Origin: Akkermansia sp. N21116
Lineage (GTDB): Bacteria > Verrucomicrobiota > Verrucomicrobiia > Verrucomicrobiales > Akkermansiaceae
Direction of reading: 5' to 3'
Length of the DNA stretch: 64,000 bases
Assembly: GCF_029854705.2 (NCBI RefSeq)
Contig: NZ_CP139035.1
Coordinates: 1,302,001 to 1,366,000, forward strand
The translations under genes and the position numbers were made by a program. How positions within the stretch are numbered: the stretch's first letter is position 1; every line of letters starts with the position of its first letter. Below are positions 52,483 through 59,964 of the stretch, in pieces. Under the pieces are notes generated by a model that was not told the origin of the DNA, did no database searches, and saw only the letters and a list, made by a program, of their open reading frames with translations.

Positions 52483-53508
52483 TTAGACTCCTTTCCAGAA
52501 TCTCTTTGCTTGTGTGTGGGTGATACCGTCCAGGTTGAGATAGCGAGTTCGGAGCAAGTGTGTATCGGAATGCCCCATTTCCAATTGGAGAGTATTCCAA
52601 TTCTTGTAATAAGCGCTGTAGTAACTGGCGAACGTATGTCTTAGAATATCTTGGATCCAGGGTTGCTCTGTTCCCCAACCGGCATTTTGGCGGATTCTTT
52701 TCCATTTGAGCGACCAGTTCCTGGGGCAGATTTTGTGATTATTCGGTTGTGCATTGTCTTTTGGCTTCAATAGTTTTTTGAGAACAGGTTGGATGGTTAC
52801 TTGACGGGCTCCTCCTGTTTTACTGTGCTGAGGTGGGATATAGATAGCATTGTTTTGCAGATCGACTTCTTGCCAAGTCAGTCTTTGGATTTCATGTGGA
52901 CGAATGCCGGCGTACAGCATTATGGCAATAGCAGGAAGACATTCCCCGTTAAATAATCGGGCTGCCGTTTGCAAAAGTATCTTACTTTCTCCCGTAGTCA
53001 GGGTGCGAATGCGGGTTTCCTTGATAAGGGGACTTCTGACCTGGGAAATAGGATTGCTTGAACACCATCCCTTGCGGATTCCAGTCGAAAAGATTCCACT
53101 GAGAATGAGCCTTCCTTTCTGACGTTGCCTGGGCGTAGAAAAAGTTTGATCAATGTATTTACGACAATCTTCCGAGGAAATGCTACGTATTTGACGATTC
53201 GATAGCCCCGGGCAATATTTGATGAATCGATTGGCAATGTACCGGATGTCGGATTGTGTCCTTGCTCTTAAATGGATGCGTTCTTCCAGCGAAGCATGAA
53301 CGCAGTCAATGAATCGGACACTTTTCTCTTTATTTTTGAGCGCTTCGCTTCCCAACCGGATACACTCCATTGCTCGTGAAACCGATTTGCCCCGTCCTTT
53401 GGAGGCAGTAATTAATTCGGTCAGGAGCATGATTGCTTCTGCGATGGAAATGTTCAATTCCCGGGTAATTTCACGGAATGTTATGTCGTTGGTAATGGAA
53501 GTGCTCAT
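52483..53508 (-). CDS. Tyrosine recombinase / integrase
   Basis: The 341 residues have an N-terminal arm-type region and an SAM-like core-binding domain (about 70-155, TQSDIRYIANRFIKYCPGLSNRQIRSI). The C-terminal catalytic domain has the Arg of the RKHRHY set in LYAGIRPHEIQRLTW (Arg203), the Lys in SKTGG, the HxxR box written DILRHTFAS with Asp where His is usual, and GHSDTHLLRTRYL with the nucleophilic Tyr near 320. It points towards the tRNA-Gln gene 566 bp away, as integrases of tRNA-targeted islands often do. A palindromic site lies 20 bp upstream of its start. Confidence 0.9.
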   Translation of the reverse strand: MSTSITNDITFREITRELNISIAEAIMLLTELITASKGRGKSVSRAMECIRLGSEALKNKEKSVRFIDCVHASLEERIHLRARTQSDIRYIANRFIKYCPGLSNRQIRSISSEDCRKYIDQTFSTPRQRQKGRLILSGIFSTGIRKGWCSSNPISQVRSPLIKETRIRTLTTGESKILLQTAARLFNGECLPAIAIMLYAGIRPHEIQRLTWQEVDLQNNAIYIPPQHSKTGGARQVTIQPVLKKLLKPKDNAQPNNHKICPRNWSLKWKRIRQNAGWGTEQPWIQDILRHTFASYYSAYYKNWNTLQLEMGHSDTHLLRTRYLNLDGITHTQAKRFWKGV

Positions 53509-53525
53509 CAGCCTTACATTGTGCC

Positions 53526-53542
53526 TACGAATTCAGAATTCG
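53526..53542. promoter_or_regulatory. Operator-like site 1, before the integrase
   Basis: The 17-bp site is TACGAATTCAGAATTCG; its 15-bp core CGAATTC-A-GAATTCG is a palindrome. The integrase start codon (minus strand) lies 18 bp away. The same sequence occurs in reverse at 53692-53708. Confidence 0.55.
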
Positions 53543-53691
53543 GCATCAAGTCTAAAATGTGGGAATTGATTTTATTTTCTGTTAGCTTGTTGATGATTGA
53601 AAATTTTACAGGAGAAACGGAATTATGATGCCATATTGCAGATTGGAATGGTGTTTCTTATTCATAGTGAACATATAATGAAATAATAGTG

Positions 53692-53708
53692 CGAATTCTG
53701 AATTCGTA
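53692..53708. promoter_or_regulatory. Operator-like site 2, at the exporter operon promoter
   Basis: The site is CGAATTCTGAATTCGTA, the exact reverse complement of site 1. Its last two bases are the first two of a TATAAT at 53707-53712, a consensus -10 for the plus-strand exporter operon (first gene at 53827). No good -35 was found at 17 bp upstream, so an activator, or another start site, is possible. Confidence 0.55.
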
Positions 53709-53826
53709 TAATAGGGGCAGGAAGGAGGAAGTGTGTCGGAAAAGGCTCCATCCTCAGCATAATCGTATGGTTGTCTGAACGGCCTCTTTCCTCTTTCTTT
53801 CCCAACAAATTAATCTAAAAACAACC

Positions 53827-54372
53827 ATGAAAATAACAAAAATCGCATTAATAGCTATTTGTAGCTTATCCGTTGTTATGTTTGATACTTCTTGCCATAA
53901 AAGCAAAGGTGGAGGTGGGAACAAATCTAACAATACTGAAAAAACAGAGGAGAAGGATACTTCTAAGGATGAAACTAAAGAAGATCAGAAAAATCCTATT
54001 GTCGAGATTGATTATGCCCCAGAAAATTTAATTAATGCAGAATTAAAAAATGTAGCTGGAGATATTTTTTATTTCTTTGGTAATTCTGCGAGATGGTCTG
54101 TTGCTGGACAATCTTATAATGGTAATGGTCTTTATGTAAAGGATACATCAACAAAAAACAAGGCAAGACTTAAATTTAGTGATCTTACTTTTGTAATGAC
54201 CCAATATCCTACTTATACGTACATTAAACATTCATTTGATGGAACTATTGTATTTACAGCAGAAGATCGTGCTATTTATACTGCGTCACATACAACTGAA
54301 ACAAAATCTTCGACAGGAGTAAAAAAACAAACTGCTAATGTGTCGTTTTCTTTTACGGTAAAACATGATTAA
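53827..54372 (+). CDS. Unknown lipoprotein, first gene of the exporter operon
   Basis: The 181 residues have a lipoprotein signal ending DTSC (Cys23), then a low-complexity linker rich in Gly, Lys, Asn, Glu and Thr (about 27-60) and a beta-rich domain (about 65-181, DIFYFFGNSARWSVAGQSYNG). I recognise no family. The sequence is markedly AT-rich compared with flanking core genes. Its stop lies within the start region of the adaptor gene (8-bp overlap), so the two are co-translated. It could be an envelope accessory or cargo of the exporter. Confidence 0.75.
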   Translation: MKITKIALIAICSLSVVMFDTSCHKSKGGGGNKSNNTEKTEEKDTSKDETKEDQKNPIVEIDYAPENLINAELKNVAGDIFYFFGNSARWSVAGQSYNGNGLYVKDTSTKNKARLKFSDLTFVMTQYPTYTYIKHSFDGTIVFTAEDRAIYTASHTTETKSSTGVKKQTANVSFSFTVKHD

Positions 54373-55366
54373 TGTTTTTATTTTAATTTTTTTACTTTTA
54401 GAAGTTGCCTCGGCTCATGAGTATTACATCTCCCGACAGCAGGCTAAAATAGTACCTAACCGCATTGAGATCGGCATTGCCGATGAGGCGGGAGAGGTGG
54501 AACTATTTCCTCCGAAAGAGAACCGGGTCAGGAGAGGAACTCTTCTTGCCAAGGTCAATGCCGATGCATTGGCCTTGGAGGAAGAAGAAATTCGGCAACA
54601 GGTTCGGCAAAACAATCTTGATTCTGAAACTACCCTTTTACAATTAAAACGTCAGAAGGAGGAACTAGAATTCATAGCTGGATTGCCGTCTGAGAAAAGA
54701 ATTTTTATCGGGAAAAAGATCGACACTCCTATTGACCAGCGAGCTATCAAATTACTTAACGAAAAAATCAGACTTCTCCAGGATAGAACGAAGTTGGCTA
54801 ATGAAAAAATTCTGACTATTTTTCACAAGAAAAAAGCATTGAAGACGATATGCATGCCTTTTGATGGTCGTGTGCAATATCAAGTTTCTTTACCGGAACA
54901 CAAAGAAGAGAAGGTTTTTGTCCAGGCGTCGACTCCCATTGTAACGGCAGTCGATGATTCTGCGTTTTTCATTGTTGTTGGTATAACGGATCCAGGATTG
55001 GCCAAGCTTGATCCAACCCTTCTATCTGTCCATCTGGAATTGGGTGGTGGTGAAAACTTACATGCTATCTGGGATCACAAGAAGATAGAAAAATCCGGGC
55101 AAGAGGAAGTTTTAGTGTATTTCTTCAAGGTGGGAAACAATGATTCAGACAAAGCTTGGGGACTTCTCGGTTCTAATACCGTGGTTCGGTTATGCTACCG
55201 TGGTGACGATACTTGCCTCTACGAGGCGAAATTTACATTGGCTCGCGAAGCTAAAAACGTTCCTTTCGAAACATGGGAAAAACTAGTTGAAATACTGAGG
55301 CCCGGTTACTGTATTGTTTTTGTAGGGGAAACTCATTTGTGCCTCCGCAAAAAACAGGTTCCATGA
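54365..55366 (+). CDS. Periplasmic adaptor (membrane-fusion) protein
   Basis: The 333 residues start with a signal peptide (MINVFILIFLLLEVASAHE). A lipoyl-like half (NRIEIGIADEAGEVELFPPKENRVRRGTLLAKV) is followed by a coiled-coil hairpin (about 75-165, EEEIRQQVRQNNLDSETTLLQLKRQKEEL). The second lipoyl half is KTICMPFDGRVQYQVSLPEHKEEKVFVQASTPIVTAVDD, and beta-barrel segments follow. This is the HlyD/MacA layout, bridging an inner-membrane permease and an outer-membrane channel. It ends in an ATGA overlap with the permease gene. Confidence 0.8.
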   Translation: MINVFILIFLLLEVASAHEYYISRQQAKIVPNRIEIGIADEAGEVELFPPKENRVRRGTLLAKVNADALALEEEEIRQQVRQNNLDSETTLLQLKRQKEELEFIAGLPSEKRIFIGKKIDTPIDQRAIKLLNEKIRLLQDRTKLANEKILTIFHKKKALKTICMPFDGRVQYQVSLPEHKEEKVFVQASTPIVTAVDDSAFFIVVGITDPGLAKLDPTLLSVHLELGGGENLHAIWDHKKIEKSGQEEVLVYFFKVGNNDSDKAWGLLGSNTVVRLCYRGDDTCLYEAKFTLAREAKNVPFETWEKLVEILRPGYCIVFVGETHLCLRKKQVP

Positions 55367-56496
55367 AATCGACTCTTCTCATTGTCCTCTATTTGATCAA
55401 GGACATGTTTTACCGATGGTTAATGAGAATTTCCTGTCCTCTATCGCGTTTTCTCGTGGTTCTCTTTCTCTGTTTTTGTGCATTTGTTTTCCTAAGTAGC
55501 TACATTATTTCCATTAAGGCATTGGAGGAACGTATCCAGAGCAGTGGAGCGGATTTGATTGTTGTTACGGAATTTGTGTCGGGGACATCTTGTGTCCACG
55601 CTTCCGGTTATACAATTATTCCGTCTCAGTCTGACGAATATGAACTCCATTTATTTCATGAGCCGTTTCTATCTGCTATGATTGGAGAACAGTTTTATCC
55701 TCTTGTTGAGTATATGCCTATTTCTACTAGATTGTTTGAAAATGTACTTGGATGCGGGAATGGAATTTGTATCCTTCCCAAGGAGCCTTGTGAGACTATT
55801 TCTCCCATGGATTGTACTGTGGACGATCATTTAGTCCACGCTGTTACTTTACCTGATTCCTCCTATCCTATGCTTCGAAGGATTTATCAGGGGGGAGCAG
55901 TTTTTTTCCCATATGGGACACTTCATGGAATTTGGAATACTGGATTCACAAGGAAGTATGTTTTGAGGGTAAAATGTGCGGACGAAGTGCATGTAGGGAT
56001 TTTGGAGGATACGATCAATCAGCTTATTCGGCTGGATAAAAAGAGCATGGGTCTTGTCAGCAGCCGTTCTCTTCTGGGAGAGCTGGCGCAGTTGCGTTCG
56101 TCGCAATATTTGTTTCGCGTGTGGGTTTCCATTGGTATTTCAGCAATCATTTGTCTGTTGCTTACGTCGATTTCTTCTCTTGAATTTCGACAGAATGAAT
56201 ATGTATATGCGTTGATGGGGAGTTTTGGGGTGAGCCGTATGATGTTGTTTGGTTCGTTTTTAGTGGAGAATACACTTTTGGTTTCTGGCGGTTTTGCTGC
56301 GTCTCTGGGGTGCTTGTGGGGAGTGAGGAGGTTTATTTCATCGGACCTGTATAAATCACCTGGTTTGACAATTGAATGGTGGGAATTGTCGGACGATATA
56401 CGGACATTTTGTCTGTCGTTTGGCATCTGTATTCTTGTCTCTTGTATTCCCATTGCGTGTTCAATTTATAGGCCGATCGGGAGGGTTTTAAAATAG
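55363..56496 (+). CDS. MacB/FtsX-like ABC permease without fused ATPase
   Basis: The ATG at 55363 (in an ATGA overlap) gives 377 residues. The layout is one helix near 27-52 (RFLVVLFLCFCAFVFLSSYIIS), a periplasmic domain of about 200 residues with several Cys (ADLIVVTEFVSGTSCVHAS, GCGNGICILPKEPC), then three helices in the last 130 residues. This is the FtsX/MacB permease topology. The family normally works with a separate or fused LolD/MacB-type ATPase, but no Walker motif occurs in this operon. The frame upstream of 55363 overlaps the adaptor gene. Confidence 0.75.
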   Translation: MKSTLLIVLYLIKDMFYRWLMRISCPLSRFLVVLFLCFCAFVFLSSYIISIKALEERIQSSGADLIVVTEFVSGTSCVHASGYTIIPSQSDEYELHLFHEPFLSAMIGEQFYPLVEYMPISTRLFENVLGCGNGICILPKEPCETISPMDCTVDDHLVHAVTLPDSSYPMLRRIYQGGAVFFPYGTLHGIWNTGFTRKYVLRVKCADEVHVGILEDTINQLIRLDKKSMGLVSSRSLLGELAQLRSSQYLFRVWVSIGISAIICLLLTSISSLEFRQNEYVYALMGSFGVSRMMLFGSFLVENTLLVSGGFAASLGCLWGVRRFISSDLYKSPGLTIEWWELSDDIRTFCLSFGICILVSCIPIACSIYRPIGRVLK

Positions 56497-56506
56497 TGTA
56501 TCTGCA

Positions 56507-57745
56507 ATGATTTCTTTTATCAGAGTTCTTGTTGTTTTGTGTGTTTTGATAGAGGCGGGGTGTTCTCCTGAACAACGTCTCGAACGCGCTCGTACAGAAT
56601 TGATGGAACAATACGCCAGTATTCCTAATTATGATTTTTTGCCGGAGCGCCGATTGAGCTGGAATGATGCTTTGGCGATGCTGGAGAAGAACAATCTTGA
56701 ATATAATCAGGCACTTAAGGAATGGCGTGATGCGAAAAGTAAGGAGAACAAGGTTTATCGTGATCTGATCCCATTGGTCAATCTCGGTTATTATTACAAT
56801 ACTGCTTTATTGAATCAGGGAGGAATGGGATACGGGGATGAAAAAAATTATAATATGAATATTATATTCAATATTCCGGCGCTGACTCAAATCCCGATTG
56901 ATCATTACACGAGTTCTTTGATTGCATTCAAAGCGCTCAAGAATTGTGAATTGAAGAAGAGGGAACTGGTGGCGAAACTTTACCAGATATTTCGGGAATA
57001 TGATCTTGATGCGAGAGAGAATGCGTTAGCCGGAGATGTATACGTGTACGATGAGATTCTAAGGAAGGAGCAACAGAGACAACATGAACTTGAAATGCGC
57101 AAAAAATGGGGACAGTTATGTATGCTGATCAATGATTATTCGGCAAGATGGCATCCTGTTGGTGCGACGGTACCGGCGGTGTCGTGGAATCAATACAGGA
57201 AACTGGTTACAGTTCCCGGAGATTTAACGCAAATAATGATGGCAATGGAGTTGGAGGCTTCAAGACTTAAAAAAATCGGGGTTCAGTTGCGGTATTGGCC
57301 AACGGTTCAGGTGGATTTTTATAGCCCCAGATTGTTTAGTATGAGCGGCGGTAATGATACGGGATTTATGGGAGGAGGCAATGACGTGCGGATTAATATG
57401 AATTTTTATTTACAATTGGATACTCGCCTTGATGTGTGGAGGGATCTGAAGGAGGCGAAGGCTTCACATGAATTGCTGGTCCGGTTGCTTCGACAAAAAA
57501 TGTTTGAATTTAAGGAAAAGACGGCTTTGCTGGTTAAAAGCTGGGATATGTATCGGGAGTGGAAGTCTGCTATGGAAGAATATGATGCTTTCCGACGGAA
57601 GCATGGAGCATTGGAGCCTGAAAGCCTCAAAAGCCTGTACGATGCATCTCTGGAATTAAAGAAGGAAACCATCGCGCGCGAACGGGAGAACCTGGAACGT
57701 GAATGCGCTCTGATTCAGGAATATGGGATTGGGCAAGGACGATGA
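56507..57745 (+). CDS. TolC-like outer-membrane efflux lipoprotein
   Basis: The 412 residues begin with a lipoprotein signal ending IEAGC (Cys19). Two long helical blocks (about 25-75 and 300-405, LSWNDALAMLEKNNLEYNQALKEW and ELLVRLLRQKMFEFKEKTALLVKSWDMY) surround beta-rich segments, as in outer-membrane efflux channels. The internal repeat of TolC is only weakly visible, and the helical barrel would be short. It completes an adaptor-permease-channel set. A small frame overlaps its stop (ATGA at 57742). Confidence 0.7.
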   Translation: MISFIRVLVVLCVLIEAGCSPEQRLERARTELMEQYASIPNYDFLPERRLSWNDALAMLEKNNLEYNQALKEWRDAKSKENKVYRDLIPLVNLGYYYNTALLNQGGMGYGDEKNYNMNIIFNIPALTQIPIDHYTSSLIAFKALKNCELKKRELVAKLYQIFREYDLDARENALAGDVYVYDEILRKEQQRQHELEMRKKWGQLCMLINDYSARWHPVGATVPAVSWNQYRKLVTVPGDLTQIMMAMELEASRLKKIGVQLRYWPTVQVDFYSPRLFSMSGGNDTGFMGGGNDVRINMNFYLQLDTRLDVWRDLKEAKASHELLVRLLRQKMFEFKEKTALLVKSWDMYREWKSAMEEYDAFRRKHGALEPESLKSLYDASLELKKETIARERENLERECALIQEYGIGQGR

Positions 57746-57936
57746 AGCGAAAGGTAGAACGGACTCTTTTATTTTGCCTGTCTTCCTCCTTTGGAAGATT
57801 GGGAAAGTACTGCATTGAGAAATTCTGGTTTCAGGATATACCCGGAAGAGTTTCCGTAATTAATTCTCTATCCCGGCAGGCAGAATATTTCAAACACCGG
57901 GTTTCCTCAATCCCACCCGGATGTCTCTTGGGGTGA
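57742..57936 (+). pseudogene. Small frame overlapping the channel gene, possibly a remnant
   Basis: The ATG at 57742 overlaps the preceding stop by 4 bp, like the permease start in this operon, and opens a 64-codon frame (MKRKVERTLLFCLSSSFGRLG). I see no domain or membrane segment. Because the start context mimics a coupled gene, this may be the truncated beginning of a lost last gene. It may equally be chance. Confidence 0.35.
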
Positions 57937-58213
57937 AGGGCTTGTAACCTTCTTTGTCGGTCATGTGGTTCGTTCAACTTCAATGATACAGGAGTGTAGT
58001 TCCTGCATTGAGCCCGTCTATTTGGACAGTGGCTCTTGTCGGAGAACTGCAACAATTGATGGTTTGCTTCTTTTTGTTGATGTTCGAACAACAGGAGGAA
58101 TAGTATTGATGTAGTTGTTAAGATGAAATATTTTTGGAAGCTTATCATGATGGTTGGACTTTATTCATTTTTAGATAAAATAATGTTTTCCTATGTTTAT
58201 ATATAAAATAAAA
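57937..58213. other. AT-rich non-coding end of the island
   Basis: About 280 bp of AT-rich sequence with no gene seen. It ends at the terminator of the next minus-strand operon. The island's right boundary is probably in or near this stretch. Confidence 0.4.
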
Positions 58214-58238
58214 CCCCATGAGCCGAAGGCCCATGGGG
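58211..58238 (-). terminator. Terminator of the pseudokinase operon
   Basis: CCCCATG-GCC (58214-58224, one mismatch) pairs with GGC-CATGGGG (58228-58238). On the minus strand a T-rich stretch follows (TTTTATTTTATATAT). It is 33 bp past the stop of the gene at 58271. Confidence 0.8.
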
Positions 58239-58270
58239 AATGATGAATCCAATTGTTGTATAGAATATTA

Positions 58271-59890
58271 TTACGGTTTGCCGAATACTTCCAGTTCTCC
58301 GATAATGAGGGGCTGGTCGGTACCCAGGGATTCGATCCGGAGTCCTCGTGCTTGGACGGGTTCGGGGAGTTCCCATATTTCAGTACCGGGAACGGGAGTT
58401 CCGTCAGAGTGAAATTCTTTTTCAGCGACGATTTCTTTGTTGGCGTTGGCCAATTTGATGGAGAATTTGGTCATGGAACCAAGCTGGGCGTTATCAACGG
58501 GGGCGTGGATGACGATGCGGCTGACGGGACGTTCGTTGTCTTTGCCGAAGTCGACGGCGAACCATGAGGGTTTGTCTGGATCCGGGTTGGTGGCGGCGAT
58601 ACTTTCCTTATCTCCGTCAATGAGTTTTTCCGCTTCGTAAGCGGAGAGGTGTTTGAAGGGTTCGTTGGAGCGTACTTTGACGTTGCTTTCGCGGCACCAG
58701 TTGGTGAGTCCTTTTGTATCGGTGGGGGAAACGTCAACCGGAGCGGGTTGGACGGCGGCCGGAGTAACGGGGGCTGGAGAAGGAGTTGGCGTAGGTGCTG
58801 TAACAGGGGCGGGAGAGGCTGCCGGGGTGGCTGCCTGCTTCCTGGCTTCTCGTGTTTGCGCTTCGCGGATCCAGCCATTCTGGCGTTCTACTTTGGCTTT
58901 TTCAGCTTGGAGGGCTTTGATTTCCTTGCTGGTATCCAGCATGTCCAGCCTGTAAGAAACAGAGATGGCAGCCAAGGCTATGCCGATGATGAGAGCGGGG
59001 ATGAGGTAGAAGTACAGGATGGGGGCTCCCTTACGCTTGGCGGCTTCTTTGCTGAGGGCGGTTACGTTGGGAAGGGCGGATTTGCGGGGTTTCCTGACGG
59101 TTTTGGTGTCGCATCCGGGCAGGATGTTTTCCAGTTCGGAGACGAGTTCCAGGCAGGAAGCAAAACGTGCGTCCGGATTGGGGTTGATTGCTTTGGCTGT
59201 CAGGAGGTCTACTTCTTCGCTGCATTTGCAGTGGTTGGAGGGCATTTCAAAGCCGGTTCCGGAGGGAGTTTTGCCGGTGAGCATGAAGTAGAGGAGGAGG
59301 CCGAGAGAGTAGATGTCGGATTTGGACGTTTTACGGGCCCCGGCGGTCAATGATTCCGGCGCGAAGAATTCGAGTTGGGTTTTATCCGTCAGCAGGGGGG
59401 AGATGTTGAAGGGGATGATTTTGGGAATTTTGCCTCCAACCATGGAAATGAGAGCCGGAGTGATGCGTCCATGGTAGATGCCTTTGTTGTGGGCCAGGGA
59501 GAGGCCGAGGGCGAGGCCGCGGGTGTAGATCAGAGCATCTTTAGGTTTGATGCCTTCTCCCAGGCGGATTTGAATCAGGCTGGGGGCAGGCTCTTCTTCA
59601 GCAGCAATGTAGAGGTATTGTCCGTCTGCTGAGGTACCTGTTTCTGAGATCCCGACGAGATTGGGATGTTGGAATTTGACTGTTTCCGCAACATCCATCA
59701 TGAAGGATTCGCTCCATCCGACGGTGGCGGCCAGAGATGTGGGGACGATGTAAAGGATGAGCTGCCTCTGTCCGCTTGCAGTGGTGACCTGATAGGTGGC
59801 CGGCAGGGAGGCTGAGGAGATAAGCCCCGTGACGATGAACTGCGGAAAGGACTGTTGCAGGATTTCTGCAGAAGGTACGGTTGTTTCCAT
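58271..59890 (-). CDS. Membrane-anchored pseudokinase with discoidin-like domain
   Basis: The ATG at 59890 gives 539 residues; the longer frame to 60115 overlaps the neighbour. Residues about 1-260 follow a Ser/Thr protein kinase plan, but the usual residues are missing: no VAIK Lys, YHGRITPALI in place of HRDLKPxN (no catalytic Asp) and IPFNISP in place of DFG. FFAPESL (APE) and DIYSLGLLLYFMLTGKTP remain. A membrane helix (about 297-319), a coiled coil, an Ala/Pro/Thr-rich linker and a C-terminal F5/8 C-like beta domain (about 415-539, DGDKESIAATNPDPDKPSWFAVDFG) follow. The kinase fold should be cytoplasmic and the beta domain periplasmic. It is last in its operon. Confidence 0.8.
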   Translation of the reverse strand: METTVPSAEILQQSFPQFIVTGLISSASLPATYQVTTASGQRQLILYIVPTSLAATVGWSESFMMDVAETVKFQHPNLVGISETGTSADGQYLYIAAEEEPAPSLIQIRLGEGIKPKDALIYTRGLALGLSLAHNKGIYHGRITPALISMVGGKIPKIIPFNISPLLTDKTQLEFFAPESLTAGARKTSKSDIYSLGLLLYFMLTGKTPSGTGFEMPSNHCKCSEEVDLLTAKAINPNPDARFASCLELVSELENILPGCDTKTVRKPRKSALPNVTALSKEAAKRKGAPILYFYLIPALIIGIALAAISVSYRLDMLDTSKEIKALQAEKAKVERQNGWIREAQTREARKQAATPAASPAPVTAPTPTPSPAPVTPAAVQPAPVDVSPTDTKGLTNWCRESNVKVRSNEPFKHLSAYEAEKLIDGDKESIAATNPDPDKPSWFAVDFGKDNERPVSRIVIHAPVDNAQLGSMTKFSIKLANANKEIVAEKEFHSDGTPVPGTEIWELPEPVQARGLRIESLGTDQPLIIGELEVFGKP

Positions 59891-59964
59891 GGAGAATAAT
59901 GGGACGATGCTTATTAAAGATAACAGATTTGGTTGTACAGGCAAAACAAATGTACACGGACAGT

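Noticed and set aside
51918-58213. Search for a direct repeat of the tRNA-Gln 3' end marking the other island boundary
   Set aside because: No copy of GGTTCGAGTCCTGGTGGGG was seen by eye downstream; a short or diverged repeat cannot be excluded without alignment.
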